Positions 10,640-22,926 of a DNA stretch of 64,000 nt are shown here, in pieces (the first letter of the stretch is position 1; each line of letters starts with the position of its first letter). This stretch comes from Siphonodentalium dalli (Eukaryota > Mollusca > Scaphopoda > Gadilida > Siphonodentaliidae). Made by a program: the position numbers and the translations under genes. The notes under the pieces were generated by a model. It was not told the origin of the DNA, did no database searches, and saw only the letters and a program-made list of their open reading frames with translations. The stretch spans positions 225,374,961 through 225,438,960 of the forward strand of contig CP136066.1 in the NCBI GenBank assembly GCA_032622095.1, in the 5' to 3' direction.

Positions 10640-11328
10640 AGAAGAGATAAATTGTTGTCCTCAATGATTTAGTAAGTTTCCAATTTAGAATTTAGAATTT
10701 GAAATTTAGATGCAGGCGCGAGCCCCCTTTTTGGTGATTCTGGTTTCTTCTGACGTTCCGGTCACATTATGAATAAAATATAGTAATGATCCTATCTATT
10801 TGGTGAAAATGTAGTGAATCGTGGACACTGGACGAATCCTGAGTTCGCGCTGGTACATGCGCATCTGTTACGCCCTACATCCGTCTGGGGCCTTAAGTCG
10901 ATTGAATTGTTTTTTGAAAGTTATAATGTTGTATATGCGATAAATGTATTAATACACATTTATATGCAATAAAAATACTAGACTTGCCTTGAACCGAACA
11001 TGATGTTTTCGGCTGTTTGTTAAAATTATTGCCGAAAAACATAATTATTTGGTGTACGGCGAATTGCTGGAGCACTGTCATGCAAATTTCAATTCGCATG
11101 TTTTGTTACTGTACGCCACATTGAACAAAACAATATCTGCCAATTGTAGGCAAATATGTTTTTAAAGATGGGAGTCATATCATTACACATTATTATGATG
11201 ACGATTGTTTCTTCCCAACTCATTGGAACACCACGTGCATGCCAAATAAATGGTGACTTATTTTTTTGTTTTAAAATCACATCAAAGGGGAGTGAGCAAC
11301 TACCAGGAATCTAGTTGGCATAATCAGT
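10640..11328. other. Stretch with no recognisable gene
   Basis: AT-rich sequence including a short AATTTAGAATTTAGAATTTG repeat near 10682. No coding homology seen. Confidence 0.4.
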
Positions 11329-11789
11329 TTAACCCTTTACCCAACAGAACGGCCCTGTGCCAATGCATTCTCTTATATATGCGAGTCGACCATAGGTCGC
11401 CTCGCATATATAAGAGAATGCATTGGCTTAACGCATTAAAAATTATAAAATTGTTAAAGAATGAAAGAAAAAATGGTAAAAAGTGTTAAAAAAAGATTTT
11501 GTTTAGGCCAATGCATTCTCTTAAAAATTATAAAATTGTTAAAGAATGTAAGAAAAAATGGTAAATGGCCAATGCATTCTCTTATATATGCGAGGCGACC
11601 TATGGTCGACTCGCATATATAAGAGAATGCATTGGCACAGGGCATAACTGTAACTATCACAATGTGGTCAAGGAGCCGGTTCCAATGATATCCATATGTG
11701 TATGGTTCTATTGAGACAGACCGAAGATATTTTAGGCTGTTGAAGTTTTATTTGGCCGGTTTTGGCCGGTTTGTTGGGTTAAGGGTTAA
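11329..11789. mobile_element. TTAA-flanked piggyBac-like MITE carrying the double-hairpin cassette
   Basis: TTAA at 11329-11332 and 11786-11789 flanks inverted ends CCCTTTACCCAACA and TGTTGGGTTAAGGG (13 of 14 matching). TTAA target sites and ends beginning CCC are hallmarks of piggyBac transposons. Inside, cassette copy d (11353-11642) is bordered by GAACGG and CATAACTG. A related copy with the same internal junctions lies at 53585-53944. Confidence 0.8.
11353..11642. repeat. Double-hairpin cassette, copy d (shortened core)
   Basis: Full palindromes lie at 11359-11427 and 11568-11636. The core is reduced to duplicated AATTATAAAATTGTTAAAGAATG units, with an extra half-palindrome at 11507-11523. 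This copy lacks the central GAGCCCCAGACA hairpin. Confidence 0.85.
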
Positions 11790-12314
11790 AGGTCCTCTTT
11801 GAAATTTAACACAAACTATCATATTTGGCGATGGTAATGATACACATTTCCCCGAAACGCCAAATATTGAAATAAGCATTAATGATTACAGACTTTCCAT
11901 TAAATAATGTTCGAAGTCCAACTTATTTTAGACCCAGTCTAACTTCACACACCACTGGTGTGACACCACAACTAGTTGGTAACTGCATGACAACAATGGT
12001 GTTATAAATGTAAAATAAAATGTGCTGTGAACAATGTGAACGGTGTCTTGGTGTCGTTATAAATGTAAATAGCCGGATTGCACCCTTAACGTCTGCATGT
12101 AGCTGGATAAACATATCAAGTAGATTTTCAGTTTTATATTACAATTAGTTGCACAAGGTGAGAAAGTAAAATTGCAAAATATATTTATTTGTGACAAAAC
12201 CTCTCTTCCAAGTTTATGTATTGCCACATTGTAATCAGCGGCGTCACGCACGTTCATGCGTCGGTCCGATTCCTTGTCGGGTTGTTCAATTTAGCACAAA
12301 TTATTCGATCGAAA

Positions 12315-14457
12315 AAACACTTCGTATGAGGAGTAACCCACACATTATACAAGTCAGTTCGTATGAGGAGTAACCCACACATTATACAAGTCAGTTCGTA
12401 TGAGGAGTAACCCACACATTATAGAAGTCAGTTCGTATGAGGAGTAACCCACACATTATAGAAGTCAGTTCGTATGAGGAGTAACCCACACATTATACAA
12501 GACATTTCGTATGAGGAGTAACCCAAACATTATACAAGACACTTCGTATGAGGAGTAACCCACACATTATACAAGACACTTCGTATGAGGAGTAACCCAC
12601 ACATTATACAAGTCAGTTCGTATGAGGAGTAACCCACACATTATACAAGTCACTTCGTATGAGGAGTAACCCACACATTATACAAGTCACTTCGTATGAG
12701 GAGTAACCCACACATTATACAAGACACTTCGTATGAGGAGTAACCCACACATTATACAAGTCAGTTCGTATGAGGAGTAACCCACACATTATACAAGTCA
12801 GTTCGTATGAGGAGTAACCCACACATTATACAAGACACTTGGTATGAGGAGTAACCCACACATTATACAAGACACTTCGTATGAGGAGTAACCCACACAT
12901 TATACAAGACACTTCGCATGAGGAGTAACCCACACATTATACAAGACACTTCGTATGAGGAGTAACCCACACATTATACAAGACACTTCGTATGAGGAGT
13001 AACCCACACATTATACAAGACACTTCGTATGAGGAGTAACCCACACATTATACAAGACACTTCGCATGAGGAGCAACCCACACATTATACAAGTCACTTC
13101 GTATGAGGAGTAACCCACACATTATACAAGACACTTCGTATGAGGAGTAACCCACACATTATACAAGAGACTTCGTATGAGGAGTAACCCACACATTATA
13201 CAAGACACTTCGTATGAGGAGTAACCCACACATTATACAAGACACTTCGTATGAGGAGTAACCCACACATTATACAAGACACTTCGTATGAGGAGTAACC
13301 CACACATTATACAAGACACTTCGTATGAGGAGTAACCCACACATTATACAAGACACTTCGTATGAGGAGTAACCCACACATTATACAAGACACTTCGTAT
13401 GAGGAGTAACCCACGCATTATACTAGACACTTCGTATGAGGAGTAACCCACACATTATACAAGACACTTCGTATGAGGAGTAACCCACACATTATACAAG
13501 ACACTTCGTATGAGGAGTAACCCACACATTATACAAGACACTTCGTATGAGGAGTAACCCACACATTATACAAGACACTTCGTATGATGAGTAACCCACA
13601 CATTATACAAGACACTTCGTATGATGAGTAACCCACACATTATTCAAGTCACTTCGTATGAGGAGTAACCCACACATTATACAAGACACTTCGTATGAGG
13701 AGTAACCCACACATTATACAAGTCACTTCGTATGAGGAGTAACCCACACATTATACAAGTCACTTCGTATGAGGAGTAACCCACACATTATACAAGACAC
13801 TTCGTATGAGGAGTAACCCACACATTATACAAGACACTTCGTATGAGGAGTAATCCACACATTATACAAGTCACTTCGTATGAGGAGTAACCCACACATT
13901 ATACAAGACACTTCGTATGAGGAGTAACCCACACATTATACAAGTAACTTCGTATGAGGAGTAACCCACACATTATACAAGTCACTTCGTATGAGGAGTA
14001 ACCCACACATTATACAAGACACTTCGTATGAGGAGTAACCCACACATTATACAAGACACTTCGTATGAGGAGTAACCCACACATTATACAAGTCACTTCG
14101 TATGAGGAGTAACCCACACATTATACAAGTCACTTCGTATGAGGAGTAACCCACACATTATACAAGTCACTTCGTATGAGGAGTAACCCACACATTATAC
14201 AAGACACTTCGTATGAGGAGTAACCCACACATTATACAAGACACTTCGTATGAGGAGTAACCCACACATTATACAAGTCACTTCGTATGAGGAGTAACCC
14301 ACACATTATACAAGACACTTCGTATGAGGAGTAACCCACACATTATACAAGACACTTCGTATGAGGAGTAACCCACACATTATACAAGACACTTCGTATG
14401 AGGAGTAACCCACACATTATACAAGACACTTCGTATGAGGAGTAACCCACACATTAT
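12315..14457. repeat. 37-bp minisatellite, about 58 tandem copies
   Basis: The unit is TTCGTATGAGGAGTAACCCA + CACATTATACAAGACAC, 37 bp (first two units start at 12321 and 12358). Variation is confined mainly to the GTCAC/GACAC/GTCAG junction and rare point changes (for example GATGAG near 13590). Homogeneity over 2.1 kb indicates recent expansion or gene conversion. The array contains no spacers and is not CRISPR-like. Confidence 0.97.
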
Positions 14458-15668
14458 GCAACATTATGCAACAACATGCCTCCCGGAAACGGAATTAGAT
14501 TCGAAAAATTATAACAGTTGAAAATTCAATGCCTAAACAACATGCCTGAAATTTGAAGTTGTATACACCCCCCTCACCGCAACCCGAATGACGAGGCTTC
14601 ATATGTAGGTCTACCCCCTGTCATGTTCTAGAAATCAATAAGAGCGATATCATACTTGAAAACCTTGTTCATAGATAGTTACATGCATACATTATGGTAT
14701 CGTGCATGCAAGTCATATACATTGAAATCGTCCATCTATAAACTGGACGCGATGAACAAAGGAGTCACGTCATGGCCATATTTTAAATGGTAATCCAATA
14801 CAACCTGCGCGCAGCAAATGTATCGATATTGTTCTCTGTATAATTTGCTGATGAGCAAAATCAATTGAATTGACTCCTGAGGATTTTGTAATAATCTGGT
14901 ATATAGTTTATTGCATGGTACACGCAGTGAATCGGTCGTCGCATGCGCGAGCAACTGTGTAAATGAAAACTTCTAGATCCCCTGTCTAGGAATATCGAAA
15001 TTTATTTAACCGCGATTATATTGATAAATCACTATGAATTGTTTATATACATACCCGGTAAAAATGTGTGCTCAGTCCCCAGCCGTCTGTCGAGCGTAAA
15101 TTTGAAAAATATATACAAAGAGATACAAATAGATATAAAGCCAACCGCACTCTATACGCTATGTACAAGTGGTGCAGATATTAAGCGACATTTACAATAT
15201 CACGTGGAGCTGATAGCATGTAACAATTTGACACCGCTGTGATTAATTCAGTGCAATTAGTTTAGATAGAAGATCGTCTGCCCAATTTACTCATTTTCCC
15301 GAATATGTTGCCCGTGTCTGGGTTAGAAACCGTCATAGTCATGAATCATTGAGTTCTCAATACAATATATTTGTTTCGAATGTGTGCGTGATGTTTATGC
15401 TAACAAATTGGAAAATGCCAATACTTATTATTATATGATCATATGTTTCCTTCCCCAATTCCTATGTTAAAACGTAACTAAAACATCGAGATATCAAACG
15501 GTGTTCACCTCATTAATGAAACAACATGTTAATAACAGTTCTGAGTGCCGTCAGATACTTCAGGGGTTAACATAACTTATTATCAGACCTGAAAATAGAT
15601 AATGTTTTCTCAGCGACGTTCAACGTCACAACGTCTTGTCCAATCAAAGCGCGTTTCATATAATAAAA
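14458..15668. other. Stretch with no recognisable gene; degenerate dispersed repeat
   Basis: No coding homology. The part at about 15040-15250 (CCCGGTAAAAATGTGTGCTC ... GCTGTGATTAATTCAGTGC) resembles 17430-17592 in order and wording, so both are members of an undefined dispersed repeat. Confidence 0.45.
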
Positions 15669-15811
15669 CAGTTATCGCATTGTTTCTTGGTTGACACGAG
15701 AAATTGTCAGCCCTAGGAAATCAATATTCACCTCGGCCTACGGCCTTGGTGAATATTGACTTCCTCGGGTTGACAATTCCTCGTGTCAACCTCGAAACAA
15801 TGCGATAACTG
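15669..15811. repeat. 143-bp hairpin (inverted repeat)
   Basis: CAGTTATCGCATTGTTTC at the left pairs with GAAACAATGCGATAACTG at the right. The arms continue through TTGACACGAG/CTCGTGTCAA and TCAATATTCACC/GGTGAATATTGA to a small loop around GGCCTACGGCC. It looks like a snap-back MITE. Confidence 0.88.
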
Positions 15812-16030
15812 TATAATATCAGAGAGGGTATAAAGATAAGCATGTTTTATTGTAAGTTCATTTACAACGGGATTGGGGTACAATTTTAACAGCTTACAAT
15901 GTCACCGCTCCCAACTACAATCTATTTATGAATTAAACAAGATGAGGTTGCGTAGATTTGGCCAGCAAAAAGAAGAAAGTTTGTTTAAAGAATGTGTCAT
16001 AGTCCGGTTTTGTGTTTGTACTTCGAACGC

Positions 16031-16041
16031 TTTGCCGCCCC

Positions 16042-16072
<31 letters not shown>

Positions 16073-16081
16073 TCTCTCTCT
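16031..16081. repeat. (CT)n microsatellite
   Basis: An almost uninterrupted CT dinucleotide run with one G interruption. Confidence 0.9.
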
Positions 16082-16191
16082 TCATGGAAATAAAACATAG
16101 AAATAGTGGCCATTGTTCATATGTTTTGGATTAGTTTAGTCCGTAGCTTGAATGTAGTGAGTCGTGATATATATAATACACTCATAGTAGC

Positions 16192-16311
16192 CGAGAATAC
16201 CAAATTTTCACCACGAGTGGAATTGTGGTTTTAACCACGAGCCTTTTGGCGAGTGGTTAAAACCACAATACCACGAGTGGTGAATATTTTGTACTCTCTG
16301 GTACTGTACGT
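16192..16311. repeat. Hairpin with CACCACGAGTGG arms
   Basis: TTCACCACGAGTGG...GTGGTTTTAACCAC on the left pairs with GTGGTTAAAACCAC...CCACGAGTGGTGAA on the right around a loop at GAGCCTTTTGGCGA. It is a roughly 120-bp imperfect palindrome. Confidence 0.82.
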
Positions 16312-16832
16312 GTATTTTATTTATGCCAAATTATTATTTTTGTAATTTTGTTCGCGAATTCAACTACCCCGCTGTTGACTTTGAATGTGTATCCTCACAC
16401 AGAGACACACACAGGACGCTATAAGGAATGTGCGTCACGCGTAGTGATGCTTACATTAACGTCATGACGTCATCCTATTTCGGAGCGATCAATCACTTGG
16501 AATTATCATTCCTATGTTTCCTAGTTAATATTGCACTAGCAAGCTACATTTGATTGAAATTCATGCAATTGTCCTCATATCTAATTGATATCATGACAAC
16601 TTCCAATTTCAAATGTAAACCCCTCGTAATTAAAGCCACATGTCAGTTTGTGCTCCATTGTACACTTTATAACATATGCTTTTGAATTTTTCCTGGTATT
16701 GATACAGGTTGATAAATACCTGAACTTCCTTACTACAAAGATTATATGTCACAGAATGACTTATGAAGTCATAAAAATACAAGTTCAAATGCAGTGTGTG
16801 GGCCATATAAAGATGGTGCCATTTGCCTTCAT

Positions 16833-16949
16833 CAATGCCACCGTTACATGTGTAACTAAATAATATTTACTTCACATGTCGTTTTGGGATTGAATTTGAA
16901 CGACATGTGAAGTAAACATTATTTAGTTACACATGTAACGGTGGTATTG
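16833..16949. repeat. 117-bp near-perfect hairpin
   Basis: CACCGTTACATGTGTAACTA ... ACTTCACATGTCGTT pairs almost perfectly with AACGACATGTGAAGT ... TAGTTACACATGTAACGGTG, with only a short central loop. The flanks share ATTTGCCTTCA, suggesting a duplicated neighbourhood. Confidence 0.88.
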
Positions 16950-17086
16950 ACATTTGCCTTCAAATACCTGTATTTGATTGATTCTTGCGAGATAATTGCA
17001 TGCAATTTACAGGCAGATTTCGGTAGCATCGATACATGTGGGACTACAGAGACTTTACTTATCATGTTGTTAGCTGAGGTATAGAT

Positions 17087-17975
17087 GTTTCCGTTCATAT
17101 TCTGACACCGCATATCGTTTTCTACGACGAAATGCCCGCAAAACTTACTACTTTATGAACGTACCATAATGCATGAGTTTATGTGTTTTCGCGATGGCTG
17201 TTCGATTCGAATGATAGTCATTGCCTGTATTTTTTATTTTCTGGAGAGCTAAATTTTTTATCTTCGGTAAAGATGCATTTTATATACATGTTTCCGTTCA
17301 TATTCTGGTACCATATGGTTTTCTATGAGAAAATACCTGCAATCAATGCCGTGTGTGACTGGCCAGAGTATGAACGTACCCTTGGTTGGATACAAATAAA
17401 GCACGATTTATGCTGTACATACATATATACATACATGTACCTGGAAAAAACGTGTCATCAATTCCCAGTCTGCCTACGGTGTGCAACTTTGAAAGACCAA
17501 CAAGGCCAAGTACCCTGCATAATTGGTTCAGATATATGCGGCATTATAATAACACGATACAACTACATGACGCTGTGATTAATTCAGTGCCAAAGAATGA
17601 GATGGCCCCATTCATGCCACCCCAGCCATGAAGCACTCTGAGCGTCCAACCGCGAGTGTAGCTGCACAATATAATACTATGATCGAGTTGCGACCCTTAA
17701 GTATGCATATAAATATGTATAGCATTGTTCAGTGAATGTAAACCTGTTGACGTATTATGCTGAAGGATTGAAATTGAGTGGCTGACTGAGAATAATTAAA
17801 GATACATAATCCGAATCAACGCTACAAAGATACTATTTCTTTGGCTTCGGGGGTGAAAGCAATATTTGATTCGAATCGAGTGTGAGCGTATCCTTGTTAC
17901 TTTTTCGTTCCTATTCGCTTTCTAGGACGAAATGCCCGCAAAACATAGATTGCAAACTACCGAGTGTGTGAGCGT
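17087..17975. repeat. Degenerate dispersed/tandem repeat family
   Basis: Related wording recurs: TGTTTCCGTTCATATTCTG at 17087 and 17289; GACGAAATGCCCGCAAAAC at about 17126 and 17928; and TGAACGTACC/TGAGCGTACCC after each. The repeats are diverged and their unit is unclear. Confidence 0.5.
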
Positions 17976-18046
17976 ACCCTTATTACTCGTTTAATCTGCC
18001 AGTATATCCCTTTCATGATGGGGGTGCGCTGGCGCAACATTAAATA

Positions 18047-18543
18047 CCCTGTGCCAATGCATTTTCTTATATATGCGAGTCGACCATAGGTCGCCTCGCA
18101 TATTTAAGAGAATAAATTGGCCTAACAATTGTTTATCATTTTTATTAATTGTTCTACATTCTTTAACAATTTTTATCATTTTTTACAGTTTTTTCTTACA
18201 TTCTTTAACAATTTTTATCATTTTTTTGTTATCATTTTTTCTTACATTCTATAAAAAAAATTATCATTTTTTCTTACATTCTTTAACAATTTTTAAATCT
18301 TTTTTATCATTTTGTCTTACATTCATTAATATTTTTATAATTTTTTCTCACATTCTTTATCAATTGTTATCATTTTTCTTACATTCTTTAACAATTTTTA
18401 TCATTTTTTACCATTATTTCTTACATTCTTTGACAATAATTATTATAAAAAATAACATACAATGTGTTAGGCCAATGCGTACTCTTATATGCGAGGAGAC
18501 ATACGGTCGACTCGCATATATAAGAGAATGCATTGGCACAAGG
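18047..18543. mobile_element. Double-hairpin cassette, copy e (solo, expanded core)
   Basis: Terminal palindromes lie at 18053-18121 and 18471-18537. Here no outer MITE ends are visible: CCCTGTGCC follows ...ACATTAAATA, and GGCACAAGG precedes TTTTCGC. The core has grown into a ~33-bp tandem AT-rich repeat (TTTTTATCATTTTTTCTTAC + ATTCTTTAACAA) from ~18125 to 18440. This is evidence that the cassette can exist, and probably move, on its own. Confidence 0.82.
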
Positions 18544-19300
18544 TTTTCGCAAAAAAATAAGAAAGCTTCGGTCATGAAAAGTATAGTGTAAATATGAAGA
18601 ACGGATTCTGAGTTTGGTGCATTCCATGAAGTATGCATGCAGTTTGGTCTTATTTTGTGATGTGCGTAAGGCTGTCGCGGGATAATCAATATACGTTTTA
18701 GATATTTGTCAGACACTCCAGTCGTATTAGCTGTACAATTTTAGAATACACAACGACGGAAGTTTGTCTGACTTGCGCTGCAATGTAAACATTAAAAATT
18801 CACTCCTGTCTAATTAGTCACCGGCAAATAACGAAAGTCATGGTACATGCGATCCATATACGGGACACTCCCTCGATCGCTCAATCAGTGGTTTATGTAA
18901 CCCTTGTTATAGTACATCACGATTGTAAATGTCCAGTCAATAATTTCAACAAACAACTACATTTTCCTCAATAAGTAAGGTTCCTTCTGCAGTTGTATTC
19001 ATCTGTCGCGACTACTTAAGCATTAATCACCTTAATTTTAGATATGTTTAATCTTCCAACCAAGATATACATGGTGCGAAGAAAAGAAAAAACAAACAAA
19101 ACTGAATGACAATAGACAATACCTATCCTTAGCCACGCGCGGAGAAGTGGAGTCTCGATTCTTATTGTTGCTTTTTTGGGGGGGTAGTGGAGTAGACCAA
19201 ATTATTGGCACTGGCTAAATTTGACAATTTGATTAGTCTTTTCCCGCTTATATAGGGACCCACTTGTCGGCGCATGGCATAGGATTTAACAAACTAGTAT
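18544..19300. other. Stretch with no recognisable gene
   Basis: AT-rich sequence including a short poly-G (about 19176). No coding homology. The right part may be the 3' untranslated end of the adjacent minus-strand LINE. Confidence 0.4.
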
Positions 19301-19354
19301 ATAGAACTGTATGATATGGCAGATTGACAGGTTGCCAGCCTGGTCCGTCGTTGG

Positions 19355-22300
19355 CTAACCAGGAGAGGTTCCAACGGTCTGTTGGATGTATTTAAGGAAA
19401 CGACAAGATCTTTTCATGACTGATGGTCTAGAATTTTGTAAAATTGTTCTCAGTTTCAATAAAGAATATATTGATTTATTAAAAACTGGAAATAGAGCCT
19501 CGCGTTCTGTGTCAAAGGTAATACACTCTATGAGATAATGCAGTTCATCGCCCACCTTTCCTTGATTACAAAGGGTGCAAAATCTTTCTTCTTTTGGTAC
19601 ATTTAGCCAAGTTCCGCTCTCAATGGGAAGGGTGTGATTTCGGGTTCTGAATCGAGCGAGTATGAACACAAACGTTTGATTTTTAAACGATAAGTACCGT
19701 TCAAATTGAAAATTGGTCTTGATTATGGAATAAAATGAGCCTTTTCTAGAGTTGAGGATATCGGTATGCCATTTCTGAATGCATTGATTTTTCAGCACAT
19801 TTTTAACACGTGAATGTATTGTGTTCAAATTGAAATAAAATTGGTTTTTCCATACATTTGACATTCCACAGTTGTCAAGGGTTTCCTTTACTAACGATAG
19901 CCAAGAGGGACTGAATCGTCCTTCAGAATGAAATTTATGCAATAAACAATATATTATGTACGAAAGTTTAACAGTTTCAGTGGATATTAGAGATGACCAT
20001 CGCCGGATTATATTTGTTTTAATTACTATTTCCATTGGGTATCTGCCAGTCTCACCGTAGACCATGTAATTTGGTGTTGATGATTTCAAATGCAGTAACA
20101 ACTTCAAGAATTTTAAATGAACTGATTCAAGACACTTTAGGGATGTAAGTCCCCAAACCTCACAACCGTATAGCATTAAAGGTACCACCATTTTATCAAA
20201 CAAGTCAATTGTGCATTCTATAGACAAATCATTCAACCTACTCAGTCTAATAATATCATACATGGCTCTATATGCCTTAGAACATACATGTTTCCTTGCT
20301 TTTATGAAGGACCCAGTTCTGAAAAACAGAACACCTAGCTAATTAAATTCATCAACAAATTCTAACGGTTTTCCATTATAAACAACATTGGGATACTGCT
20401 TTGGTTTGCGTTTAGAAAAACACATCAATTTAGTTTTTTGGACATTCACTTTCAGTCGCCATATGTCGCAGTAATCTGAGAATAAATCAAGCTGATATTG
20501 CAAGTCTCGTGGTGATTCGGCAAATAGGACAGCATCGTCTGCGTAAAGGGTTATGAAGAGTTTCATGTATATTTGCAAATTAGTTTCTACTTCAGCAGAT
20601 ACGTTTTCCATGCCTTTCGCGTGTGTGTTCGATATAAAACTTTCCAGATCATTGAGATAGAGAGAAAATAAAAAATGTGAAAGGGTCTCCCCTTGTCTAA
20701 CCCCTATATATGAGTTGAATGTGGTTGATATTTCACCATTGAAAATTATCCTTGATTTTATATTGTTAAACATATTTTTTATTACACGTAACATCTTCCC
20801 CCATATGCCACTAAGTTCTGCCTTGAACCATAGCCCATCGCGCCATACCGAATCAAAAGCCTTTTGAATGTCTATAAAGGCACAGTATAGTTTATATCCG
20901 AGTAGAGATGAAAGTTCTATAAGAGAATTAATAATTATAGATTATCACTGGTGGAGAAGCCTTCTCTGAAGCCACTTTGGTTATCTTTAATCAAAGAAAA
21001 CGTTTCGGAATATTTTTTCAGACGATTATTAATTACAGCAGTGAATAACTTACCGAAGCAGCTAAGTATGGTGATGCCGCGGTAGTTACTTGCATCTTTC
21101 TTAGAACCTTTATTTTTATATATAGGGACAATATCGCCCATGAGCCAATGTCTGGGTATATGGCCAGTATTGAGTATAATGTTGAATAGTGCAACATATA
21201 TTGGCAACATGACATCACGTGATGCCTTCATATTTTCGTTAATAATAGAATCATTTGATGACGCTTTATTATTCTTCAAATGTTTAATACATACCTCTAT
21301 CTCATCTGATGTAATTGGTAAATCTAAATCACGATTGTTTTCTATACATACCTTTGGTAGTGGGTTATCAGTGGACTTTGGTGGGTTATTCAGTTCGTGA
21401 AAATGGGAATACAGGGCATCAATAGAGATATTGCATTGTATGTGTCTATCTTTTGCTTGGAGCAATTTCCAAAATTGTCGCGTGTCAGTGCGGCGCAGGG
21501 AATCCATTTTACATTGGATATTTTTGCTATGACTCTGTATTGACTTGCTAAGTGTCTGTTTATACATTTTTTCAAGCCGTTTCACTTCTGCCTTGTTATA
21601 TGCGGTAGGATTGTTTTTGCGACATTGTTTGGCTTTACGTAGATTTCTCCGGCACACTTTACATTCAGAATTGAACCACGGATTGCCACTTTTCTTGGAA
21701 TACTGATTTTGCTTACCTCTGATGCCAAATGTTGTTCGTGCTGCGTCCTTTAGCACCCCAGATATTTCCACAACTACATCGCTAACAAACTCTTCTGATG
21801 ACTCGTTATAATTCTCCAATTTTTCAGTTATTATTTTCATCTTACCTTGGTTTAAATTAGATACAAATTCATATGCTTTATCCGGGTTCCATTTATTGAT
21901 GGCATTTTCATCCACTTTTATGAGTGGCGTATGCTTGTCATTTGCGGATTCTCTCACACTGAGTTTCAATGTTAAGGGGTTATGGGCGTCGGAATACAGG
22001 GAACTGAAACTAAGCACTTCGAAATCGACTACAAGACCGAGCGCATTTAAATTACAAATTGTATAGTCCACAACTGATGCATTTTTACAAGTATATGATC
22101 CGTTTCCTTTATCATGACCCACTCTGCCGTTTAAAATAACAAATTCATTATATTTGCAGAAATATAAAAGTTTTTTTCCAAAACTGTTTTTCATCATATC
22201 CATGCTAACCCGTTCTGCGGCATGTCCATATTCAATAAGTTTGGCTTCAACATCTGTAAACTTAACATTGCTATCATTTAGTTTTTCGGTTTCATCGATT

Positions 22301-22800
22301 GTTGGATAATCCTTGTCAGTTGCCGTACGGGCATTGAAATCCCCTGTTAATAAAATTTCGCTAAATCTACTTGCGAGCCCAAGATATTCGCATTCAAGCT
22401 GCTGGTATGGGTCATTTACGGAAAATCTGGAACTGTGTGGTGGGATATAGACAATGCCCATAATCAAATATTCGCTCATTTTAACTAATTGACTGTTTAT
22501 TTTTATCCACAGCACGTATTTGCAATCTGTTTTTATAATTTCAACAAACTGATTAATGCATTGTCTGTACCCAACCACAATGCCACCAGATTTTCTATTT
22601 GAACACTTATAACGGTTTTTCATTTCAAATACGTAACCGGGCAAATTCAAAGTGTCACAATCATCTGTCTTAGATTCTGAAAAACACAATAAGTCAAATT
22701 CATTGCATAATTCCTGGAATTCTGGACACCTGAGACGTGAAACAAGACCGCACACATTAAGGGACAACAGTTTCAAAATATTATTATTATAATGTTTCAC
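19355..22800 (-). pseudogene. LINE ORF2: endonuclease and reverse transcriptase, one frameshift and one stop
   Basis: The first segment (22800-20935) has the AP-endonuclease boxes LLSLNVCGL, CFSESKTDD, LLTGDFNART, VVDYTICN and SDAHNPL, then the reverse-transcriptase beginning (MGDIVPIYKNKGSKK, YRGITILSC, NQSGFREGFS). A frame change at ~20935 leads into FIDIQKAFDSVWRDGLWFK. YIGVRQGETLSHFLFSLY, LYADDAVLFAES (catalytic YADD) and KTKLMCFSKRK follow. A TAG at 20339-20341 replaces a codon where Y is expected (FN-stop-LGVLFF); the frame then continues to VVPLMLYGCEVWG and the C-terminal CTLCNQGKVGDELHYLIEC (C-x2-C...H-x4-C). No RNase H domain was seen. The frame is open upstream to ~22870, so the true start is uncertain. 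Confidence 0.88.
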
Positions 22801-22926
22801 ATTTGTTGTTGTGTTGACACTCTCAGTGTGAAGTCCTGTATAATTTGGTCTCTCTCCACGGTTTCCCTATGACGGTGAAGATCCGGTGCGTCCACGTTTA
22901 CTCTGACGACCTGTCAGTATGGGTGT

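Noticed and set aside
12315-14457. CRISPR-like regular array
   Set aside because: The 37-bp units are directly abutting with no spacers, and the surrounding DNA is eukaryotic.
18073-18591. 172-codon Phe/Leu-rich open frame
   Set aside because: It lies entirely over the cassette hairpins and an AT-rich tandem repeat.
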